This document shows, one piece after another, positions 17,004-24,820 of a stretch of 64,000 nt of DNA (position 1 is the first letter of the stretch; each line of letters begins with the position of its first letter). This DNA is from Dehalococcoidia bacterium (lineage in GTDB: Bacteria > Chloroflexota > Dehalococcoidia > Dehalococcoidales > UBA1222): positions 1 through 64,000 of the forward strand of contig QZJY01000026.1 of the NCBI GenBank assembly GCA_003597995.1, written 5' to 3'. A model generated the notes under the pieces. That model searched no databases. It was given only the letters and a program-made list of their open reading frames with translations, and was not told the DNA's origin. The position numbers and the translations under genes were made by a program.

Positions 17004-17241
17004 TTGGAACTTCTTACGATAAAACAAGCCAGTGAATGGGCAACGGAACATCTAGGAAAAGGTGTCTCGGAGTCGAATATATCATACTTAATACAGTACG
17101 GTTGTGTGAAAAAGATAGGCGAAAATGAATCCACAATACTCGACCTTTTCTCGGGAATCGGAACAACAATGGTTCAATCTTGCGAGCTCGATATGCATGC
17201 TAGGAATTGATGTTTCGACCTTAATGTCGTTTATTGTTTAG
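17004..17241 (+). pseudogene. DNA methyltransferase remnant (internal deletion plus frameshift)
   Basis: A TTG start behind AAAGAGGAC opens with LLTIKQASEWATEHL...NISYLIQYGCVKKIG, a helix-turn-helix of the kind found at the N-terminus of some type II DNA methyltransferases. It then jumps straight to ILDLFSGIGTTMVQSCEL, which is the SAM-binding motif normally found in the catalytic domain. The frame ends at 17210; shifting by one base after GCT at about 17200 restores GIDVST, the expected continuation. The catalytic middle part and the C-terminus are missing. I read this as a deletion-fused, frameshifted remnant of the modification gene of an R-M system. Confidence 0.6.
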
Positions 17242-17244
17242 TGT

Positions 17245-17448
17245 TTGAGGATTAGAATAATGCAACAACAAAATGATTCGGTCTTTTCTATCAGTTTAGA
17301 AGATTTGCAGGGTGAGGCACTTAGAATTATCGGAAGAACTCTAACGGAAGAAGAAGTTTATATCGCTAAGGACGGGTTAGAATCCGGGCTTCTAACTGAT
17401 ATTGATACTGTTTATAAAACTATCTTTCTTGAAATGTTAAAGAAATGA
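17245..17448 (+). CDS. Small protein coupled to restriction endonuclease-like gene
   Basis: A 67-residue (or shorter, from ATG at 17260) acidic protein of unknown function: SLEDLQGEALRIIGRTLTEEEVYIAKDGLESG. It has no membrane segment or metal motif. Its stop codon overlaps the start of the next gene (ATGA), so the two are translationally coupled. AT-rich like its neighbours. A small accessory or controller role in the R-M island is possible, but it has no helix-turn-helix that I can see. Confidence 0.6.
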   Translation: MRIRIMQQQNDSVFSISLEDLQGEALRIIGRTLTEEEVYIAKDGLESGLLTDIDTVYKTIFLEMLKK

Positions 17449-18383
17449 ACTTTATCGCAAAAACGTTAAGCCCGTCGGATTTATTAGCTTCGCATTTTCT
17501 TGAGAGAGCAAAAGAATTACAGGCAAGTGTTGAACCAATAAAAGTTCTTAAATCAAGGACTTTTCACATTGGTGAAGCTAATGTTCTAGTCCGTGCTTCA
17601 TCGGATGGTAACAGAAGATATTTTTTTGGGATTAACTACATTACCGTAGAAGAAATTGCAAACCTGGATAACCCATTCATTGCTTTCATTTGTGGCTCTG
17701 TTGATAAAGTGGTGATTATTCCTGCAAAAATTCTTTTCAAACATCTACCACAAATTAGCCACGACAGAAATGGCGAATACAAGGTAAATATTGATAAAGA
17801 ATTAAACATCGTTTTGGCTGGAAGAAACAACCGTATTGATTGTAATGAATTCATTAACAACTGGAATATGCTTTTATCTCCGCCTAAAATAGAAGAAGAA
17901 GCAAAGAATACGGTCGAGGAAAGCTTACATTCGATCTTACAAGGCCGCCTTTTGGAGATTGGAAATATTCGTGGCTATCAGACTTACTGCCCTAATAAAT
18001 CAAAGATATTCAACGAAACGAAATTAGAAGAAATATCAACACTTCAAACTTGTCCTAAATTGCAGTTTTCAGATTACGATTTGCTTCGGCAAATAGATGT
18101 ACTTTGGTTCAAAAATCGTGGGAATAATATTGTCCCTGAATCTGCCTTCGAAGTTGAGTTGTCCACAGGTGTTTGGTCAGGCGTAGGTCGAATGGCAACT
18201 CTCCTTGATTATAACAGCGTAAAGTTCTATGTAATTGCTAACGACCCCAAAAAATATAATCAGGTCATCAATTCATTTTCAGAGCATAAGGAGCGATATC
18301 AGTTTGTTGCCAATGATTTAGTTGGGGAACTTTATTCAGCAGAAAAGAATCTAAAAGAATTGCGAATTGATATTGGTTTATAA
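17445..18383 (+). CDS. Putative type II restriction endonuclease
   Basis: A 312-residue protein in AT-rich DNA. The segment RQIDVLWFKNRG...ESAFEVELSTGVWSG (about residues 222-250) resembles a PD-(D/E)XK catalytic core: an aspartate on one strand, then E-x-E on the next, although a clear lysine is lacking. The earlier GRLLEIGNIRGYQTYCPNKS is typical of nuclease C-terminal halves; the N-terminal about 150 residues are not recognised. Linked to a methyltransferase remnant upstream and a second nuclease fragment downstream. It appears intact, which would be unusual if its cognate methylase is dead, so either it is inactive or protection comes from elsewhere. Confidence 0.55.
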   Translation: MNFIAKTLSPSDLLASHFLERAKELQASVEPIKVLKSRTFHIGEANVLVRASSDGNRRYFFGINYITVEEIANLDNPFIAFICGSVDKVVIIPAKILFKHLPQISHDRNGEYKVNIDKELNIVLAGRNNRIDCNEFINNWNMLLSPPKIEEEAKNTVEESLHSILQGRLLEIGNIRGYQTYCPNKSKIFNETKLEEISTLQTCPKLQFSDYDLLRQIDVLWFKNRGNNIVPESAFEVELSTGVWSGVGRMATLLDYNSVKFYVIANDPKKYNQVINSFSEHKERYQFVANDLVGELYSAEKNLKELRIDIGL

Positions 18384-18410
18384 CACTCACAACTTCAGTC
18401 CTGAACCACA

Positions 18411-18596
18411 TATACTAGGTGGACAATGCGCGGTATGCTCGACCTTGATAAGGAGTTAATGGTCGGTAAAGAGTTTTGGGATTTCGTGGGCGGACCCGGC
18501 ACTTATGAAGACCTTTTAGATTGTTTTGAACGTGTCGGTATCGAACTTCGACAAGAGATTGACGATTATTTTGCTAGATTTAACATCAATTGTTAA
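18411..18596 (+). pseudogene. C-terminal fragment of a TdeIII-like restriction endonuclease
   Basis: A 56-codon frame from ATG 18426 encodes MVGKEFWDFVGGPGTYEDL...ERVGIELRQEIDDYF. I recognise this as resembling the C-terminal tail of TdeIII-type restriction endonucleases. The frame is closed upstream at 18402 and no other part of the protein is found nearby, so this is a leftover fragment. The family assignment is from memory of the motif and needs a search. Confidence 0.45.
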
Positions 18597-18669
18597 TTTC
18601 TAGTCTTTAACCCCCACCACGACAATCACCCCTTGCCAACCACTAGAACGCCTGTACTATTATTCCCTC

Positions 18670-19035
18670 ATGACCGAAGACTTTAATCCCAAACCCGTCA
18701 AGCGGAATCGCGGCGGGCAGCCGGGCAACCAGAACGCCCGCACCCATGGCAGGTATTCCCTGGTAATTCCTCCTCGCACCCTGGAGGTGTTGAAGGCCGT
18801 GCGCGCCCTCGACATGCATGGCCAGCGCGTTATTTATACCTGGCTACTAGAGCGTTTGCTCAAACTCAAAAGCGAGGGGCTATTGGAATCCCATTCGTCC
18901 CGCCCCTTGCCTGAAAAAGCGGAACGAATACCTCGGGACGCCGGATTTGAACGGGAGTTGAGTGCGTGGGCGAAAAAACAAAACATCGACCTCGACGAAT
19001 TCATGCATGACGCCTTAAAAACGATTCAAGGCTAA
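18670..19035 (+). CDS. Hypothetical protein with GGQPGNQNA motif
   Basis: A 121-residue basic protein. The N-terminal segment RNRGGQPGNQNARTHGRYS is a motif shared by many phage- and mobile-element-associated small proteins. The rest is predicted helical (LEVLKAVRALDMHGQRVIYTW...), with a C-terminal FERELSAWAKKQNIDLDEF. The ribosome-binding site is weak. It may be a cargo gene of a past mobile element; no function can be given. Confidence 0.55.
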   Translation: MTEDFNPKPVKRNRGGQPGNQNARTHGRYSLVIPPRTLEVLKAVRALDMHGQRVIYTWLLERLLKLKSEGLLESHSSRPLPEKAERIPRDAGFERELSAWAKKQNIDLDEFMHDALKTIQG

Positions 19036-19172
19036 ATGAGAAACGAATAGTCGTTCCATAGATTCGGCTCCCGGGCATAGCCCATAGCTAAATTGTCGGT
19101 TAGTCGTTTCCCGAAAGAGGGGGTGCTCCGAAAACGAAAACGAATTGCCCCCACCCTACAAGAAAAGCTGTA

Positions 19173-19201
19173 TTGACACATAAGCGCGGCTTATTTATAC
19201 T
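19173..19201 (+). promoter_or_regulatory. Promoter of the selC-selDAB unit
   Basis: TTGACA (19173-19178), 17-nt spacer, TATACT (19196-19201). A second -10-like TATAAT at 19246-19251 ends 7 nt before the tRNA and may give an additional start exactly at the tRNA 5' end, though its -35 is poor. Confidence 0.7.
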
Positions 19202-19257
19202 CGTTAAATCGCAGAGCGAGCCGCCTAAAGCCAGCCGTGTTGTGTTATAATCACGGA

Positions 19258-19351
19258 GGAGGCGGATAGGCTCTGGTGGGCCTTGCGGACTTCAAATCCG
19301 TTGGCGGCGGTTAACCCGCCGCGGGGGGTTCGATTCCCTCCCCCTCCGCCA
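19258..19351 (+). tRNA. selC: tRNA-Sec (selenocysteine, anticodon TCA)
   Basis: A 94-nt tRNA with the selenocysteine hallmarks: anticodon arm GCGGA-CTTCAAA-TCCGT (anticodon TCA, reads UGA), a 6-bp D stem AGGCTC/GGGCCT, a long variable arm (GGCGGCGG...CCGCCGC), T arm GGGGG-TTCGATT-CCCTC and the 3' end GCCA. The long acceptor stem GGAGGCGG/CCCCTCC has one C-C mismatch at position 6. It lies directly upstream of selD, selA and selB. Confidence 0.96.
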
Positions 19352-19375
19352 GGCTGAATAAAGGAGAAAAGCAAG

Positions 19376-20422
19376 TTGGTTGAGACCGGTGGCGAAATAA
19401 GGCTGACCGCCCTCTCCCGTTATTCGGGTTGAGGGGCCAAACTAAGTCCGGGTGACTTAGCCAAGGCTCTGGGCTGTCTTCAAATTCCGCAGAACGAGAA
19501 CGTTCTGGCCGGGGTAAAGGATGATGCAGGCGTGTACAAGCTGCGCGACGACCTGGCTATCGTGGAGACCGTCGATATGATTGCGGCCATCGTGGATGAC
19601 CCGTACAGCTTCGGCATGATCGCCGCCGCCAACGGCATTTCGGATATCTACGCCATGGGCGGCAAGCCCATCACGGCCATGAACATCGTGGGATTCCCTT
19701 CCGAGAGTATGGATATATCGGTGCTGACTCGTATACTGCAGGGGGCGCTGGCCAAGCTGAACGAGGCCGGCGTCATACTGGTGGGCGGCCACAGCGTGCG
19801 CAACGATGAGGTCAAGTTCGGCTTGAGCGTCACGGGCATTATTCACCCCGACAAAATTCTGGCGAAGGGCGGGGCGAGGGTGGGCGACCGCCTGATACTC
19901 ACCAAGCCCATCGGCACGGGCATACTCACGACAGCCTTAAAGGCTGAGATGCTGCCCGCACCGGTGCTGGAGAAGCTGGTGGCCCAGATGGCGCGCCTCA
20001 ACGACAAGTCCTGCCAGGCCATGCTGGAAGTAGGAGCGCACGCCTGCACCGATGTCACCGGCTTCGCGCTGCTGGGGCATGCCTGCGAGATGGCCGAGGC
20101 GTCCGGCAAGTCGATAGAACTGGACTCCAAAAAAATCCCCATGATACCAGAATCTCTGCAGTTCGCCCACATGGGGCTGATACCCGAGGGCATGTACGCC
20201 AACTGGGAGTACCGCAAAGACATGATTGTAGCCGATACCATAGACGAGGATACCATAGCTGTGCTCTATGACCCGCAGACCTCCGGCGGGCTTCTTATTT
20301 GCGTAGCCGAAAAGAAAGTCAGCGCCATGCTGGCGCGGCTGAAAGAGCTGGGCGTAAGCGATGCCGCCGAAATAGGACGGGTTACCGAAGCGTCGGCCTC
20401 CCCACAGATTATCGTGATATGA
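19376..20422 (+). CDS. selD: Selenide, water dikinase SelD, itself a selenoprotein
   Basis: SelD makes selenophosphate, the selenium donor for tRNA-Sec. The gene starts at TTG 19376 behind AAGGAG and reads through an in-frame TGA at 19430-19432, which encodes selenocysteine at residue 19 in SGUGAKL, the position of the active-site Cys of E. coli SelD; the catalytic Lys follows at residue 22. Without recoding only an N-terminally truncated protein from 19532 would be made. After the UGA the conserved body continues: DDAGVYKLRDDLAIVETVD, AAANGISDIYAMGG, VLVGGHS and DPQTSGGLL. Length is 348 aa, normal for SelD. It overlaps selA by 4 bp (ATGA). Confidence 0.95.
19433..19470 (+). promoter_or_regulatory. 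Bacterial SECIS element in selD
   Basis: Just after the UGA, CTAAGTC (19442-19448) and GACTTAG (19454-19460) form a perfect 7-bp stem with loop CGGGT, whose first base is 17 nt after the codon. A G in the first two loop positions and this distance fit what SelB requires in bacterial SECIS hairpins. Confidence 0.8.
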
Positions 20423-21831
20423 ACGCTCCCAAATCTCCACGCGCCAAAACTGAGGCGGGTACAGCCCTGCGCCGCCTGCCGGCGGTGGAGAAACTGCTCG
20501 AATCCCCCGAACTTGCCCCCGATATAGCGCGTTATTCCCGGCCGCTGGTTACCCAGGCTGCCCGGCACGTTCTCTCGGAACTCCGCGCGGGAATTAAAGA
20601 GGGCAATAAATCACGCCGGAGTGCTGATGTCATCAAACTGATTAAAGAACACCTCAGCAGCGAATGGCCCGCTTTCATGAGCCCGGTAATAAACGGTACA
20701 GGGGTAATCCTGCACACCAACCTGGGACGCGCCCCGCTTTCCCAAAAGGCGCTGGAAGCGGTGGCAACTCTAGGCGGGCAATACTTTAATCTGGAGAGCG
20801 ACCTGGAGGGCGGCGGGCGGGGAACGAGGGCACTTGAACTGAGACGTTTACTGGCACTCCTCACCGGGGCGGAGGATGCAGTAGTCGTCAACAACAACGC
20901 CGCCGCCGTGCTGCTGGTGCTGGTGGCCCTCGCGCATGGCAAAGAGGCGGTCGTCTCGCGCGGCGAACTGGTGCAGATAGGCGGGGGCTTCCGCGTGCCC
21001 GAGATTATGGAGCAGAGCGGAGTGACGCTGCGCGAGGTGGGCGCCACCAACCAGACCTCCCTGCGCGATTATGAAAAGGGCATAGGCGACAAGACGGCGC
21101 TCATCCTCAAGGTGCATCCCTCCAACTTCGTGCAGAAGGGATTTGTCAGCGAAGTCGGAATCAACGAGCTTGCCGGGCTGGCCAGGCGGCGCAACCTGCC
21201 GCTGGTGTACGACCTGGGCAGCGGGGCCATGCTGGATACGGCGGATTTCGGGCTGGAGCACGAACCTACCGTGCAGGAAACCCTGCGCGACGGGGCCGAT
21301 TTAGTATGTTTTTCGGGCGACAAGCTGCTGGGCGGGCCGCAAGCAGGTATCGTTGCGGGTAAAAGAAAACTCATCCAGCCCCTGCTTAAACACCCTCTGA
21401 TGCGCGTCATCCGCCTGGACAAACTCTCGGCCGCCGCGCTGGAAGCTACGGTCAAGAGCTACCTGGACAAAACGGCCATCAGCGATATCCCAGTGTGGCG
21501 CATGATGAGCGCCGTTCTTCCCGAACTGCAAACGCGAGCAAAGGCAATTATTCGCAAACTTAAAACCTCCGGCATCGTCACGGAGCTGAAATCCGGGGTT
21601 AGCATGGTGGGTGGCGGTACGCTACCGGAACAGAGCCTAGCCACCGCTCTGGTGTGCATCAAACCGGAAGGCTCGGCCGAGGCGTTCTCGCGCTCTCTCA
21701 GATTGTCGCAGCCGCCTCTTGTATCACGCGTAGAGAATGACACCATACTCATCGATATGCGCACGATCTTTCCAGAACAAGACATGTTGCTTGTCTCAAT
21801 CATCCAAGCCGCCCGGGCGCGGAAGGACTGA
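20419..21831 (+). CDS. selA: L-seryl-tRNA(Sec) selenium transferase SelA
   Basis: PLP enzyme that converts Ser-tRNA(Sec) to Sec-tRNA(Sec) using selenophosphate. 470 residues from ATG 20419, which overlaps the selD stop; a longer frame from 20299 lies inside selD and is not used. Motifs: INGTGVILHTNLGRAPLS near residue 90, VVNNNAAAVLLVL, GGGFRVPEIMEQSG, LVYDLGSGA and the PLP-lysine site CFSGDKLLGGPQAG. The C-terminus PPLVSRVENDTILIDMRT is also typical. Middle gene of the selDAB operon. Confidence 0.97.
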   Translation: MNAPKSPRAKTEAGTALRRLPAVEKLLESPELAPDIARYSRPLVTQAARHVLSELRAGIKEGNKSRRSADVIKLIKEHLSSEWPAFMSPVINGTGVILHTNLGRAPLSQKALEAVATLGGQYFNLESDLEGGGRGTRALELRRLLALLTGAEDAVVVNNNAAAVLLVLVALAHGKEAVVSRGELVQIGGGFRVPEIMEQSGVTLREVGATNQTSLRDYEKGIGDKTALILKVHPSNFVQKGFVSEVGINELAGLARRRNLPLVYDLGSGAMLDTADFGLEHEPTVQETLRDGADLVCFSGDKLLGGPQAGIVAGKRKLIQPLLKHPLMRVIRLDKLSAAALEATVKSYLDKTAISDIPVWRMMSAVLPELQTRAKAIIRKLKTSGIVTELKSGVSMVGGGTLPEQSLATALVCIKPEGSAEAFSRSLRLSQPPLVSRVENDTILIDMRTIFPEQDMLLVSIIQAARARKD

Positions 21832-21834
21832 GCC

Positions 21835-23721
21835 GTGCTGACCATCGGCACCGCCGGACACATCGACCACGGCAAGTCGTCCCTGGTCAAGGCGCTCACT
21901 TCGATAGACCCCGACCGCCTGCCCGAAGAAAAAGAGCGCGGCATGACCATCGACCTGGGTTTCGCCTGGCTGGCGCTGCCCTCGGGCGAGACTGTTGGCA
22001 TCGTGGACGTGCCAGGCCACAAGCAATTCGTGCACAACGTCATTCCCGGGCTTTTCGGCATCGACGCCGTGCTGCTCGTCGTGGCCGCCGACGACGGCTG
22101 GATGCCGCAGACCGAAGAGCACCTGCGCATACTGGACCTGCTGGGCATTAAACACGGCATAGTCGTCCTCAACAAGGTGGACTTGATCTCTGACACAGAG
22201 TGGTTATCACTGGTGGAAAAAGACATCTCCTCACATCTCACGGGAACTGGCCTCGAGGGTTCGCCCATCATGCGGGTGAGCACGCGCACTGGCTCCGGAA
22301 TCGAGGAACTAAAAAAGACCATCGCTGCGCTTTCCGAAAAACTCGCGCCGCGCCAGGACATCGGCAAGCCGCGCCTGCCCATCGACCGCGTGTTCGTTAT
22401 CAAGGGGAGCGGCGTGGTGGTCACCGGCACCATGTCGCAGGGCACGTTTTCCACCGGCCAGGATGTTATCATCGTGCCGTCCGGCGTGAGCGCGCACATA
22501 AGAAGCCTGGAAAGCTATAAAAAAGAGACCCGCAGGGCGGAGCCGGGCAGCCGCGTGGCCGTCAACCTGGCGGGCATCAAGCGTGAAGACGTCAATCGCG
22601 GAGACATCATAGTGTCTTCCGCGCTGTACGCGTCCCTCAGCCGCAACCTGGACGTGGACCTAAAGCTGCTGCCCGCGGCGGACGTCCCGCTCAAAAACAT
22701 GGCCGAGGTGCTGGTCTACATGGAGACGCGCGAGCTGCTGACGCGTGTGGCTTTAATCGGGGCTAAAATACTCAAGCCCGGCGAAAGCTGCCCGGCACAG
22801 CTCAGGTTTCAAGAGGATGTGGCAGCCTTTATCGCGGAGCGCTTCATCGTCAGGCAACAGTCGCCGACCAAAACCATCGGCGGAGGAGTTGTGCTCGACC
22901 CACGAGCATCCAGATTCAAGCTGGCGGAAATCCCCGCCCGGCTGGCATTGCTCGAAAAACGGCGCAGCCTCGACCTGGACGAGTTGATACTGGCCGAACT
23001 CGAAAAGAACCGCTTCGCCGAGACAAAAAGCCTGCTGGCGGCCAGCCTTTTTCCCGTATCCGAAATCAGCGGCCATGTGAAACATCTCGCCAGCCTGAAA
23101 AAGTTAGTCATTGCCGGAGCTTACATCGTTGACGGGGGGATCTGGCAAAATGCCTCATTGAGATTATTATCCACGCTGGAAAAAGAAATGGCGGCCGATA
23201 AGCTTAAAAACGGCGTCCCCCAGGCGGGTCTCCAGGCGACATCAGGTCTCCCCAGAGAAGTATTCGACGCCCTCGTGCAGCAGCTGGCCTCTGCGGGCAA
23301 ACTGGCGCGCCAGGAGGATACCCTGTTCCTGCCCCAGAACAAGCCGGCGCTCTCCAAACAACAGGAAGCTCTAAGGACTGCCGTCCTGAGCCTGTTCGCC
23401 AAAAGCCCCAGCAGCCCTCCGAACCTCAAAGAACTCGGCATCCAGCTCCCCGCCAGCACCCCGGTGGTGTATTTTATGATAAAACAGGGGGAACTGGTGG
23501 AGTTGCCGGATGGAATACTGATGGAGGCCAGGCATTTTCAGGGCATTCAGGATGAAATAATAAAGCTGCTCAAGCAGAACGGCCATATAAGCATACAGGA
23601 CATCAACGCCCGCTTCGGCTTCAGCCGTAAATACAGCGTTCCGCTGCTGACGCAGCTCGACAGGCTGGGCTTCACGCGCCGCGAAGGGGACTTGCGGGTG
23701 GCGGGCAAGAAGCTGGCGTAG
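21835..23721 (+). CDS. selB: Selenocysteine-specific elongation factor SelB
   Basis: Delivers Sec-tRNA(Sec) to UGA codons by binding both the tRNA and the SECIS hairpin. 628 residues, GTG start 3 bp after selA. The GTPase domain shows GTAGHIDHGKSSLVKAL (P loop), the switch region EKERGMTIDLGFAW, DVPGHKQFVHNV and NKVD. EF-Tu-like beta-barrel domains follow, then four winged-helix repeats in the C-terminal about 250 residues, ending NARFGFSRKYSVPLLTQLDR. Complete; with selC, selD and selA the window holds the full decoding machinery. Confidence 0.97.
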   Translation: MLTIGTAGHIDHGKSSLVKALTSIDPDRLPEEKERGMTIDLGFAWLALPSGETVGIVDVPGHKQFVHNVIPGLFGIDAVLLVVAADDGWMPQTEEHLRILDLLGIKHGIVVLNKVDLISDTEWLSLVEKDISSHLTGTGLEGSPIMRVSTRTGSGIEELKKTIAALSEKLAPRQDIGKPRLPIDRVFVIKGSGVVVTGTMSQGTFSTGQDVIIVPSGVSAHIRSLESYKKETRRAEPGSRVAVNLAGIKREDVNRGDIIVSSALYASLSRNLDVDLKLLPAADVPLKNMAEVLVYMETRELLTRVALIGAKILKPGESCPAQLRFQEDVAAFIAERFIVRQQSPTKTIGGGVVLDPRASRFKLAEIPARLALLEKRRSLDLDELILAELEKNRFAETKSLLAASLFPVSEISGHVKHLASLKKLVIAGAYIVDGGIWQNASLRLLSTLEKEMAADKLKNGVPQAGLQATSGLPREVFDALVQQLASAGKLARQEDTLFLPQNKPALSKQQEALRTAVLSLFAKSPSSPPNLKELGIQLPASTPVVYFMIKQGELVELPDGILMEARHFQGIQDEIIKLLKQNGHISIQDINARFGFSRKYSVPLLTQLDRLGFTRREGDLRVAGKKLA

Positions 23722-23897
23722 CCCTCAGATAGATTGGCCCCCGCAGGACGCAACACGCGTTTATTTACAGAGCACATCTGATAGTTGCTATGCGCTTTTG
23801 CGGATTTGGATTTAAGCAAGAGGAAGTACGTCTAGGAATTGCTTTTATCACAGACGCAAAATACTCAGCCGCAGATGGCACTAGGCACCGGGTAACG

Positions 23898-24110
23898 TCA
23901 CCCGGCAGTGGCAGTCTTTTTCCCGGTTCCCTTGCAGGCAGGATCGGGGTCCGGGTCCCTTCCCGAACCTTTGCATCTGTAACATTCTCCTTTTGGAGAA
24001 CTCGAGACTACCCAGGGATTGAATCCCTCTTTACCAGTCCCACCGCACTTTTGGCACCATCGATGACCAGTACCATCGCAGGTTATGCATTTCTCTTCGC
24101 GAGTCATCAT
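23898..24110 (-). CDS. Small CxxCxGxG zinc-finger protein
   Basis: A 70-residue protein made almost entirely of DnaJ-type zinc-finger motifs: CITCDGTG, CQKCGGTG, CYRCKGSG and the incomplete ACKGTG. It starts at ATG 24110 behind GAGAGG. No J-domain or other partner is present. Such isolated cysteine-rich modules may bind zinc and act in protein-protein contacts. A related protein lies at 61370-61663. Function unknown. Confidence 0.7.
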   Translation of the reverse strand: MMTREEKCITCDGTGHRWCQKCGGTGKEGFNPWVVSSSPKGECYRCKGSGRDPDPDPACKGTGKKTATAG

Positions 24111-24167
24111 AAACCTCTCGAAGCCCTCTACTAGCTTCAGGAGCCAAATAGACGAATGCGGAAATGG

Positions 24168-24407
24168 TCAAAAGATGTGTATTTCATCTTGACTCACCTC
24201 AAACTCGTCGGAGCATGAGGAACATTGAAATACGACTCTACTTAGGCTTTGTCCCGATTTCTCTATCTGTGCCACCGATGCGTAGCTGCCATCTTTGGGA
24301 CAAAAGGCAACCATCGAATATTTATAACCGGATGGTATGTCGACTATGAACGGCTGGCCCTGGGCGAACATTTTCTTCACTTTTTTGGCGTCCTTGACTG
24401 GTTCCAT
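24168..24407 (-). CDS. Hypothetical small protein with CxxC
   Basis: A 79-residue protein with a good ribosome-binding site (GAGAGGTG, 5-6 nt before ATG 24407). It holds AFCPKDGSY and FQCSSCSDEFEV, so three or four cysteines that could hold one metal. It is 57 bp upstream of the zinc-finger gene on the same strand and may be cotranscribed with it. Not recognised. Confidence 0.6.
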   Translation of the reverse strand: MEPVKDAKKVKKMFAQGQPFIVDIPSGYKYSMVAFCPKDGSYASVAQIEKSGQSLSRVVFQCSSCSDEFEVSQDEIHIF

Positions 24408-24459
24408 AGTTCACCTCTCTTTTTTCCCTTGAAACCATATATTGAGTGATGGCCTAATC

Positions 24460-24588
24460 CTAGAACCGCAATAGCCCGATGTCAATCCCTTCTATCCATG
24501 GTGGTCTGACGTTATTATGATCCTTTTCCCATGCCTCAATAACGTCCTTGGCATACTTCATATTCAGAAACTGGTTATGTTTAAGCAT
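24460..24588 (-). CDS. Possible 42-residue ORF or gene fragment
   Basis: ATG 24588 to TAG 24460 encodes FLNMKYAKDVIEAWEKDHNN...PWIEGIDIGLL, a sensible amphipathic composition. There is no convincing ribosome-binding site and no homologue known to me. Could be a remnant. Confidence 0.25.
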   Translation of the reverse strand: MLKHNQFLNMKYAKDVIEAWEKDHNNVRPPWIEGIDIGLLRF

Positions 24589-24820
24589 TCACCGGCAGAT
24601 TCGCTACAATACAGAATGCGTGTATTTACAGAATACCTTTAATAGTTACCTCTTGAATGACTCCCTCAAAAATCCCTCTTAATCTCCTTTTAGAAAAGAG
24701 GAAGCCGACGAAGGCATAGGCATTTTGTAATAGCGCTAACCTTTTCTCGTATAATACGTTAGATAATGTTGCAAGACATCAAAAAATAATCCGCAGCATT
24801 AAGTCTCAAGGAGGTGCCAG
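24589..24820. other. Leader region of the DUF4349 lipoprotein gene
   Basis: No gene seen. The ribosome-binding site GGAGGTG at 24810-24816 serves the next gene. Together with 24408-24588 this makes a 413-bp stretch lacking a secure gene. Confidence 0.4.

Noticed and set aside
19532-20422. Shorter selD starting at 19532
   Set aside because: It would lack the active-site residue and catalytic lysine; the upstream frame continues the family sequence through the UGA.
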